A stretch of 64,000 nucleotides of DNA from Anas platyrhynchos (lineage: Eukaryota; Chordata; Aves; Anseriformes; Anatidae): contig NC_092604.1 in NCBI RefSeq assembly GCF_047663525.1, positions 13,971,001-14,035,000 on the forward strand. The letters are read 5' to 3'. Below the pieces are notes generated by a model. The model had not been told where the DNA came from. It saw nothing but the letters and a program-made list of their open reading frames with translations, and did no database searches. The position numbers and the translations under genes are program-made. Shown here piece by piece: positions 28,284 to 38,346 of this stretch. The number at the start of each line of letters is the position of its first letter. Within the stretch, counting starts at the first letter, position 1.

Positions 28284-28647
28284 GAGCAGCCGCTGGAGAT
28301 GTCTCCATTCCACATATATGTGCAGCTGGAAGGGATAAGGGACAGTGGACCCTGTGGATTGTGATGGAAGAGCACAGCTGGATCCTCAGCACGCATCCTT
28401 GCTGTGAGCATGGTGCAGAGGAACCACCGCAGAGACAAGGCCATTGGCTGTGAAATCAGGGACTGGCCTCTTGCAAGAAGATTGAAGCACACTGAGGCTC
28501 TGACCCAACAAAATGAGCATGGTAGGACTGTGGTACAAATACACGCCAGGAACATTCTCTTGTGATGCTGGGTGTTCAGAGGGTAAGGGTGCAAAGGGTG
28601 GAAGCTAGCCTCACAAGCAACTAGGGACATTTCTTGATGTTTCAGCT

Positions 28648-28711
28648 AATGTGCTGAATTCAGCTTAATTCAGCACATTTAATGAAGCTTAATTCAGCTA
28701 ATTAAGCTTCA
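28648..28711. promoter_or_regulatory. Two adjacent perfect inverted repeats with TAAT cores
   Basis: Hairpin one has 13-base perfect arms at 28648-28660 and 28667-28679 with a 6-base loop. Hairpin two has 12-base perfect arms at 28683-28694 and 28700-28711 with a 5-base loop. A 13-base direct repeat, AGCTTAATTCAGC, at 28662-28674 and 28686-28698 links the two. With the flank from 28641, the block holds five TAAT cores, the homeodomain recognition core, including CTAATTAAG. The structure is directly visible; a regulatory role is inference. Confidence 0.5.
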
Positions 28712-29944
28712 GGTCTGTGAAATCAAGAGCCATCATCTTCTATTGCCAAAGCTGAGCTACATCCTGCAGTTATTAAACAGGAATCTCTAAATGTGAATAC
28801 ATGTGCCAATATTAGTGACATTAACCACCTGAAACACTGTGCTGCTCTCACTGGACATGAGCATGGCCTGCTTGTCCAAGCAGCGTGGGCACATGGTGGC
28901 ACATCCTTGCTGATGGCCCCACTTCCAGCTGTGCTGCGACAGTCCCGAGGTATCCTTTGTTCCCACTGTGTTCATGGTTCCCTTTGAGCTTTGCACCCCT
29001 CAGCATCCTGATACTGCAGAGGGCCTGGTTTTATATGACATTTGTGCCATTGTTGTGGACAGGTTCAAGCCATTCCAAAGCTATTCAGTGTTTAGCCTGA
29101 AATATAAAATTCCCAGTGACAAAGTTGTTACCAGCAAGCACAGGCACAGTAATTCCCACCCACAGCAGCAATAACTGTCACATGATGCCACACAAAGTAC
29201 AGAAATTAATAATTAAAAGCCTTGAACAGGCTTTGGAAGAGCTGTGTTATTATGTGCATCAGCAGGAGGATAAATCACAAGTAATTCAGAAGTATATTCC
29301 CAGGTTCACTCATAACCATCATGGTATTTGGAGTCCCTTTGGGAGCAATAAACGACATAGAGTCCATATTATAAAAATAAACATGAACTTAAGTGGCAAG
29401 GATTCATTTAAACCGAAAGGAAAAAGACTTTACTACTTGCACTATCAGTTTAACATAAGTAGAGCAAGTTTCACTTTGGAGCATATGCCCAGTGCTAGGA
29501 GAAGGGCACCACAGTGCAGGGAAGTGGTTGGCAGTGTCTGCTTCTTCTTGAAGCTGTTTACCCTGATAAGAACTATGTTTTTTCTTCTATGTTCTGCAAA
29601 ACATAAGCTCTCAAAAGCTCTCTTTGTTGTTCCAATTTGAAAATAAAAAGGCAAAAATGTGGCTATTTCCCACTCCGCTTTCATTCAGCCTTTTCTTAAA
29701 AGCGTATGACCCAGCCCCATGTACAGTATTGGGGTTTTAGAATAGGTGTCATGGGATTTAATAGTGCTTTAAAGTCCCAGTTCCAGGAGCCATGAGGGTA
29801 TATGGGACTCCTAGTGTTTAATTTAAAATGTGAGATTCTAGTCCCTATGCTTAGAGCTAAAAGCGGTCAATATGACTATGACTACTCCAAGAGCAGGAAG
29901 AAAACTCAAGCATTGCTTATTGGTCTTAGTGGTTTCTAGTCAAA

Positions 29945-29973
29945 TGGATTTTAAGAGCAGTGGATTTTAAGAG
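29945..29973 (+). repeat. Short tandem duplication, 16-base period
   Basis: TGGATTTTAAGAG occurs at 29945-29957 and again at 29961-29973, identical in both copies. Confidence 0.85.
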
Positions 29974-29989
29974 TGATTTTTATATGTAT

Positions 29990-30036
29990 ATATTTATTTA
30001 TTTATTTATTTATTTTTATTTATTTATTTATTTTTT
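29990..30036 (+). repeat. (TTTA)n tetranucleotide microsatellite
   Basis: About eleven TTTA/TATT units with one slip (an extra T near 30016), preceded by TATATGTATATA. Confidence 0.92.
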
Positions 30037-30484
30037 CCTGAATAAGTGTTTCAGCATTTTGTCCCCAAAAAACTTGCTCAGGGATAAATGAGGACAGGCT
30101 GACAGGCCTTTCCAATATCATGTTCCTTTTATTTTTATTTTTTTTTCCTTAGCAATAATAATATCCTAATAAGAATGTCCTGCAGCACAGATCAACAAAA
30201 TAATGATAATCAAACAGTACTGCTAGATAAAATGTACAATTTTATCACCTGTTTGATTGTTTTGCACAGAGGTAGGGAGCAGGGAGGTTGAGGGGAGGGC
30301 GGGGGTATGACTTGGCTCCATGGTTAGATTCTTAGCAAAATGGAGAATTAACTCAGAAGAGCCAGGGGAAGACTAAGTGCCAGCACTTGTGAAAGCAGAC
30401 TGGCATGCACATCACAGGAAAATTACCCAGAGGCTTGAGCTAACAAGCCTTTCTCTGGCAAACTACTGAGTGACTTCAACCCAT

Positions 30485-30532
30485 TCAGTTCAGTGGGAAT
30501 TTTGCCTGGGCAAAGGCTACTAGATCTGGCCT
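30485..30532 (+). repeat. Possible ancient amniote repeat fragment
   Basis: CAGTTCAGTGGGAATTTTGCC followed by GGGCAAAGGCTACTAGATCTGGCC in broken form resembles a phrase (GTCAATGGGAGTTTTGCC ... GGATCTGGCC) that recurs in old interspersed repeats of reptiles and birds. The family name is not certain to me. Confidence 0.45.
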
Positions 30533-33500
30533 CATGTACACTCTTCACTGTTTCTGCCCACAAACACTGCCTTTTCTCAGATCTTAACTGTGTCTTGCCT
30601 CTGATCTTGGGCTCCTCCTTACAGGCTCTATTTCAGTTGGCTCTGTAAATAAATACAATTCTGATGTGTGGTCTCACAGTGGATTATTGAATGGGATCCA
30701 AAATGCTTTTCACCAGTAAGAAGCTAACTTTCCTCCGGGTTATTGTACCCTGTAATTCACTTCACACTTCTGATGTAAAAACCCCGTGGGGTAAACATAC
30801 ACAATCACTTGTCTTTTCCTTGATAGCATTTTTTTTTAATCTCTTGAAAAATTAACCTTAAAATTATTATTGATGGAAGACAGAGCATGTCTGGTTATGC
30901 GCAGCACAGCTCTGCAGCCATGTGCAATCTGCTGTAATATCAGTAGATGGAGCTAAGTGAGAAAAGAAACAGGGGTTTGTTTCTCTGATGGTGCAGGTTT
31001 AGCTCTTGATTTGACCTGATTAGAAAAGAATCCCTCATTTAGTTTCTGATGCTTTGAAAGTAATATAGGCAATAATTACATGTAGCTCTGCCAGTGCAAT
31101 AACCAGTGGCAAACAGTGACTTCTGCAAAAATAAAGATTTGGAACCAGTTTATTCTGTAGGATGATATGTACAGGAGACAGCAAAGGGGACAGTTGTATT
31201 ATTTTTCTGGGAAGTGAAAGATGAGTAATCTGTGAGGGTAGCAATAGGGTTTTGAGCACTGAAATATTCATTCTTTCTCAGTGGGCCCTAGAAGGTTATT
31301 CAGCTGGACTTTAATTATCCTCATCATCTCAGAACTTGATGTGACAGATTTGGGAAGTAGATGTAGAGAATAGATGCAGTATCAATGCTATCATCAACAG
31401 TCACAGTCTTTCCCCAGAGAAAATTGCTTCTTCGGAGCCATAGCAGCAGGTGCAATGGAGGTGAAATTCATCCTCTGCAGAAGGCTTGCACAAACTTGCT
31501 ATGGAGATATCTGGTTTGAACAAACTGTGGTTGATGAATGACAATGAAACATTAACCAATCAGTTTACAAAGCTGTGGCATGCAGGAAGTATCCTCTGCA
31601 AAGCCCTATTCCAAAAGGCTTAGGGGATAAGAATGTAAATCTGAAAACTCTTAATGCTGCTTGCGTTTGTGTAAGTGCTCGCGTATCAATTTATACTCCA
31701 AAGTCATCCGTTATTTTTTGTCATATTTTGTGATTTCTGGTAATCTTTTCCAACTTCATAACTGTGATTTAATTTGACTATACCTTCTTAGCAGCCCTTT
31801 TCTTTCATTGTATTGACCATAAGAAAGCATCAGACGAGAACCCAGGAGTAGCCCATGTTATTACTGTGCAAGATGTAATACAGACAATACAGGGATTAAA
31901 AAGCAGGAAAGCTATGACTGAATTCCAAGAGCTGTGATGCCTATGTGGACATATATGCCTTTTCTTTTGCTTCTTTCTGCTACAATATGACAGTAGTAGT
32001 CTGTGGAGAGAAAGGATCATAATTGCTTGAAAAACAGCGGAATTTCCTTTCTGAGGTCTTTTCTGCACAATGAGTACACAATACATAAGTACCTGTTATA
32101 CTAAAATGAAAAGCCATGTCCACATTGACTATCAATCTAGTTCATTGAGAAAGATGTTAGAATGACAGTGTTTTGACCAAGGCATATTTTACAATATGTA
32201 CCACTTTGCTTGCATCAGTGTGTCTCCATGTTTGTAGAAATAAAAATCCTTACTTAGAGAGAGAAATGGAAAACCTGGGAAAAAAACAAACAAACAAAAT
32301 CACAACAGCCAAACAAACAGAATTTCTCACAGAAGTCTGTTTTCTATGCACTGTGTTTACTGAATTAATTGATGGTTTACATGAGTTCTCTTGCTCAGTT
32401 CTCAGTTGCACCTCATTAAGAAGGAAGTGCCCCAGAAGGGCCCAGTCCCTTTCACTCACTGATGGATGCTGCTGGCACAGCTCTGCAGAGTTGGGTCTGG
32501 TGTGCTTGGGTGAGATCTCAGCAAAAAAAAACAGGAACAATTGCCCCTTGTGAAACAAGGATGGCAGGGCAAAGTGCTGTTAGGGAGCAGAGAAAAGGAC
32601 CATCAGTATGTGCAAGCCTCTGAGCAGCTCACAGCGGTTTGTTAAAGGTACAGTTACTGGCACTGAAGTGATAAAGGAGATATTGTTAAATCCTCCCTGC
32701 AATGCAAAGAAACAGAGACTATTTACTTGTTTAATGTATCTAATTATTTCTAGCTTTTGTTGAATGTTGCTTGCTTATGTAGATGCTGTTCATTTTGGAA
32801 GTTGCTGGTTTTTAGTGGTCAGCAAACATCTGTCTATGTATTTCTAAGTCCTTGTGAATGTTATATGGTAATAAAGAAAGGCAAGGTGTAATTTGGTATG
32901 GTTTTCTTGTTTCTGTATTTGTTTTATTTTCAGTATCTGAAATTTAAAATCTTATTAGGAGCCTTTCTGTGTAAAGAATAGGGAAAGCAAATAATGTTCT
33001 GAGCTTTCTCTGCCCTTCCTCCCTTCCTGAGCCTAACTTGTATGTGATAAGGTCAGCACCACTTCATATCTTGGAATCTTGAGGGCAAAGGCTGGCAGGT
33101 ATGTCATAATTACCATAGAACATACTTTTACATCATTAGTATATGATCAGTCGTACCAGCAGATGATTTAATGAGGCTTTGGAAAATGCAGTTTACATAG
33201 TTAAATGAGTTTTTAAAACAGAACCTGACTCAATCTATTGGGCTCTTTGTTTCTGTGTATTCTGGTGATGGAAGAGTAATGCCAAGGGAGGAACCCACAT
33301 GTTCTTTCCCTTTTCAGGTTCCCTGGAAAGAGCTGAGGGTATTAGCATTAGCACAGGTGGTTGCAGAGAGGTGAGTGGCTTGCTCTTTGTGGGTTTCTCT
33401 TTTCAGCCAATTGCTGAAACAAATAATCTCCCTTAATGCACATAGGGTGCACACAAAAATACTCTATTTCTTCCAAAAGTATTCAGAAGACACATAAAAA

Positions 33501-33617
33501 TAGAGTAGAAGGGCAGAAAAGCCCTCTAAAATTTCAGCTTTTTTCACAGTCCATTACTGCAAATAAATCGTGCCTGTTGTGCTAAAATGCAACATTCATT
33601 CAATGTAACTGGAGAGG

Positions 33618-33636
33618 AAAAAAAAAAAAAAAAAAA
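33618..33636 (+). repeat. A(19) homopolymer
   Basis: Uninterrupted A run in AT-rich intergenic DNA; no element body recognised. Confidence 0.88.
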
Positions 33637-34473
33637 GCTTTACAGTTGTAATATTTATATGCTAAGTGTAGAATATTTGGATAATTACATCCTCATAAAT
33701 AATGTTGTCAGGTCCATTTCATTTTAACTGTATTGTATTGTTGTTAAATGAAACAAACACCATATTTAAATTTATTTCTCTTGCAGTTCCATTGTTCAGC
33801 TTTACTTTGATTTCTTTTAAAAGACGAAGAGAAGCACATCCATCCTATACACCAGGCCACAGCCAAAATAAATGCACATCAAATAAGTTTATTTAAACAG
33901 ACATGCCCATAAAATGTTAACAAGACACCAAATAATTACAGGAAAAGGCTGAAGTCCAACTCTGTACAGAGTCCAAAGGTCTGAATTGTATTTAAGACAG
34001 AGATCACATAAAATGCGTATTGACAGTATAACACCAAGTCTCTATCATCAGTGATGCATCCATTTTTTTCAAGGCCAATAAACTTTAATGTGCTAGCAGA
34101 GTTGTATCCAAATCACATAAAATACCCTGCCATAGAATGTATAGAATAGAGTAAAATAGGTTTTATGGTTAAAAATATTATCCCATTATGTTTTCGTTTT
34201 TCTCACTTCCATTTTGTGATAGGGGCTAAGTTACTTACTACATTATGGTATTTTAAATGTTAGTGTTTGTACTACAGAAAAAAACACATCCTTGTCATCT
34301 ACAAACAAATAGTGTTTGTTTAATTAAATTGGGCTATGGGTTATGCTGATGGCTTCAGGTTCCACAGGGCTTTCTCAGTGGTTAGTTCTGATCATGAGCC
34401 ACCCGCTCTGTGTGCAAGTCTCCATTACATAAGATGCAATCCCGTGTGCAAGTAGGGAAAGTGCTTAAGTTTG

Positions 34474-34502
34474 AGGGGGGAGGGCGGAAGGGGGGGGGGG
34501 GG
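34474..34502 (+). repeat. G-rich tract with 13-G run
   Basis: GAGGGGGGAGGGCGGAAG followed by a run of G to 34502 (13 G from 34490). Four or more G runs in close succession make it a strong quadruplex candidate. Confidence 0.88.
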
Positions 34503-35124
34503 TTACTGCAGGATTTAGGCTGCTCGTAATGCCTCTCATTTTTGCTGATTGGTAGTGCTTGTTCATTCTGTGGTTTTCTTTTGTGTATTGTGGTCTAATG
34601 TCAGCTTGGTCAAAGCTTAAGAGCCAAAGAACTCATGTGCACTTGAAGTCTCTGGGCTCTAAATAAATGGCTTATTCACTATTTCAATTTCCTACCTGTG
34701 GAAAGGGTTAAAATACTCTCCCCTTAGTAGTCTCCTTCAGCTGTTCCCTCCAGTGGTCTGCCAGATGCGGGTGCTGCACAGAGCATGGCACAGCAGTATG
34801 TACTCTTCCAAGGTATAGACAGGAGAGAGAACATTGCTGTTTCCCTGCTTGTGGATGCACAAGGATATGATGTACCCAAGGCTGGAAGCAGACAGAGCGT
34901 CTCTGCTAAAGCCAGGAGTGACTTGGGTTGCACAGTCAGAGACCGTCCCTTGAGTGCAAATGCTAATGTTTGCTCTGGCTCCATGGTCAGGGGCTGTCTG
35001 CCCACTTCTCTTTCAGTTTGCACTAACTCCATGTGGAATGCCCAGCAAAGAAGCTCACACAAGCTGAATTAATGTTTTACCCTAGAGGTTAAGAAAGTTC
35101 TTACTACTTCTGGCTGAAAAAAGG

Positions 35125-35154
<30 letters not shown>
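35125..35154 (+). repeat. A(30) homopolymer
   Basis: Thirty uninterrupted A, the longest homopolymer in the window. A long A run could mark the tail of a retroposed RNA. The preceding 300 bases show no polyadenylation-type signal close by and no gene that I recognise. Confidence 0.92.
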
Positions 35155-35156
<2 letters not shown>

Positions 35157-38100
35157 ATGGTTTAAAATCCTATGCCTCTAAACCACTCTTGTGGTGATCT
35201 TAAAGATAAATGATGTGCTTTTAACACATTGGCTTAGTGATATGGAAATCAAATTCCTTTCATTGATTTTTGAATGCTCTAATGTTCTTGTCTCCACCTG
35301 CTGGTAGAGAGAAGATGATCTGCAGGTCTTGGCCGGATGGTGCTAGAGAAACTTTCTTGCCATTTTCATTTGCACTCCAAGAGTCTGATAGATATTATTT
35401 GCATGTACTAGTCTCTGTAGATACTCAAGGTGTATTGGGATTGTAGGATGCCTGGAATGTATATGTTGGCAGATGTTCCTTTTACAGTATTTCTCTATAG
35501 TGAAACCAATGCTGTAATTCAGTCCTTTTTCTCCAAGATGCCTATATCATTTTAGAATATATAAACAATTTTTAAATTGTTTTCCCTGAGCACCAACAGG
35601 ATTAGAACAGCAGTTTCAGAGGTGAAAGGCCTGTAATTAATACAGCATGCCAATCAAATCCCATCAGTGAAATGCATTTCATTAATATTTGTATTTTTTT
35701 TACTATTAAACCATGTTATAAACATTTTAACAGTTCACATCTGTCTCTCATAGAACAATTGTAATTGAAATTAAAATGCTAGTTTTCCAAGGTAATTATA
35801 TTTTAGAAGTGTATAGTCTTGCTGGTGGACACTTGATGTTTCCAGATGTACATCTCAGCACTGAAAGCTCTGTTTGGACATCAGTAATAACTGCTCTGCA
35901 TGTCTTTCACCTGACAAAAGGAAACAAAATGTTACCCTTAAAATTCCTCCCCGCTTGTAACATGTTTCAGTCTTCATGGTTCCTGTTATCTGCCTCTTCC
36001 CAGCCTTTTTCCAGCACCTAAATTCAGAATTTCAGATTGTCTTTGTCATACCCTCCTCCCTCTACCTCTTTGCAGAGAGTTCAGTCCTTGAACAGGAGCT
36101 GGCTCATCCATGCCTATGGCAGAGATGTCATCCTCTCCAGAAATAATGGGGGTTCTGGTGTCTTATCTGTCCTTGGGTGCTGGATCCAGAGATATTTTTA
36201 AATGACAGCAGTTGCTTCACACTGAGAAGTGGCTTCTCTGGCAACAAGAGATGCTCTAAGAGTTCACAACGACATGTTAATGTTGTGCAAATTTTCTTTC
36301 TACCTTCTCTGGCAAACTGAGCATGAAAGTTCAAACTGTTACAGACTTTACAACTGTCCCTTCCTATTTTAATAGCAGAATGTTAGTACCTTCTTTTTAT
36401 CTTGTTTTACTAATTAACCACACTTTTCTTAGAGTCTTTGATTGCAACTCCACACAAAGTCAAGGATAATTTCAAGCATGAATGATGTCAGAAAAAAAAA
36501 AAAAAGGAAGTGTGCAATATATGTATGACTTTGAAATCATGTAATTGGTATCTGATGCTTTCCTTGCTTTATCACATAGAGTGATTTCAGAGAAGAATGA
36601 ATCTAAACGTGTACAACCCTGGATCCTGTCGCTTCACCAGCTTTCATAGCTGAGGAAAATGGGACATGAGAGTCCCTTTAATATACTGCATTAGTCTCCT
36701 GAGTAACCTTATAATCTGTAATATAAAGTATAACTACACATCAATACACTCAGTCTTACACTAATTTTTATGACCAGTGGGTTTATTCCTTGACACTAGC
36801 AAAAATCAAACCCCAGGCACTCATGCTGTTGATATTGAAGAACATGAGCCTAGCTGTTTGTTCTGGGAGGTCCTATCTCAGCAGGCACTGAGGAGCAGGA
36901 GCCTAGCTTGTGCTTGGCTCCTGCCCAACACGGGGCAGCTCTCCTGCTGCTGCCGGGGCTCTTGGGAGCTGCTGCAAATTGTGAGTTTCTGCTGGAAGAT
37001 ATGCACAGCTGGGACTGGAAAAGCCTGCAAAGGCAGCTCATGGGAGTGAGCGAGGAGGAAGGCTCTCTTTCCTTCACCCCACCTTCTCTCTGAGCCTGTC
37101 ATGTTCGGCATAGCTCTTACATGTAAGTACAGGCTGAAATGCTGTGCTAGATTGGGATGTTTTCCTGAGCTGAGGTCTTCTAAAGATATGGTGGTCACTT
37201 AGGCCTGTCGAACATATTTTTCCACTTTAGTTTAATAACCCAGTTGCTCTAATCATAATGTTGCATCCCAAATCAGAAATGTAAATATCTTTATCTACTG
37301 GTTTATATGACAGGCTTCAACCCTTTGCATTAAGGAAATCCTGATTTAGGAAAGGGGGTAGGGGGCGAGGGGGGAGGATTAACTCTCTGTGGGTAAGTGA
37401 CTGAACAAATCATAATTCATGCTAGTGAAGTCACTGCTTCAGAAGTGTAAGATCATAATTTGAGGGGAGAAGTAGGGGAGGGGATGGCATGTATCACCCA
37501 GGTTTTCAAGTGATTGAGACTGCGACCAAATGCATTCATGTCCATTGAGATCACATTGAAAATCGCTTTGAAGTTCTCCGTCCACTCTTCCACTTCACTG
37601 CTTTTTAGTCCCTTTTGACCCAGGTTGAAAGGGTGCTCCAAATCTGTAGTAAATGTTACTGCTTTGCCACACTTTTATCAGATGACCTGACAGTTCTTGG
37701 GGAATACCTCTTCTCCCCAGGTATTATACAAATATTGAACTCCACAGATATCCAAGATATCTCTAGGGGAAGAGGGAAAATGACACTTCGGCTGGGAGCA
37801 GTCAAACAAGCTCCGTTGCCCTTTGATTGTTCTTGATTTTCTACGTGCAGAGCTACAGGACACCAAAGTGTACAATAGAGCCGTTTCTCTACCAAAAATA
37901 ATGCAGACGCTAGGCGTTCCTCTACTCTGACCAAGAGTAAGAACGGTGAAATAATTAGGGGAGCAAATCTATGGTGCGAAGAGGAGTGTCAAATTGGCTC
38001 ATCTGCCGTTGTCCAAATGAGGCTAAAGCTGAAAGTGTTTATTGTTTGTGACAACCTTTGAGCCTTGGGATTAGCTGATTTCTTTTAGGACAACATCATG

Positions 38101-38303
38101 AGAAGTGGCAGCTGACTGAAGAGCAATCCCAAACGAGTTTATATACACTTATGTTCTGAGCTAACGAGAAATAGTAAGTTTTGTGCTTATGAATAACGGC
38201 GGGGTGGGAAAGTGGGGGAAGTGTTCTCCCATGCCTCCTGGCTCCTCAGGGGGACAGAACCATGAGCAGATAACATAGTTGAGGAATACGGTGAGGGCAG
38301 CTG

Positions 38304-38346
38304 TTTTTTTTTTTTTGTTTTTGTTTTTTTTTTTTTTTAAAAAAAA
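38304..38346 (+). repeat. T-rich tract running into A(8)
   Basis: T runs with single G interruptions (38304-38338) followed directly by eight A (38339-38346), so the T and A runs can pair as a hairpin. Confidence 0.88.

Larger units (their letters stand above)
20763..28647. other. Intergenic DNA, no gene seen
   Basis: Alternates between AT-rich stretches (20,990-21,450; 25,360-25,900) and CpG-poor GC-richer patches (24,480-24,990; 26,440-26,640). An A(19) run lies at 23134-23152 and an A-rich run at 28255-28283. 25,117-25,150 clusters AATAATTGG, AAATTATG and a perfect inverse octamer ATTTGCAT (25140-25147), a pattern seen in conserved noncoding elements. No coding region can be supported. 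Confidence 0.55.

Noticed and set aside
29116..29640. A 174-codon plus-strand frame in AT-rich DNA, unusually long for its composition.
   Set aside because: No recognisable domain, and no visible exon structure or promoter. It is kept as a chance frame unless expression is shown.
31741..31780. AATCTTTTCCAACTTC followed by CTGTGATTTAA, superficially like a CR1 tail.
   Set aside because: Only two short words match, spacing is wrong, and the preceding sequence has no CR1 character.
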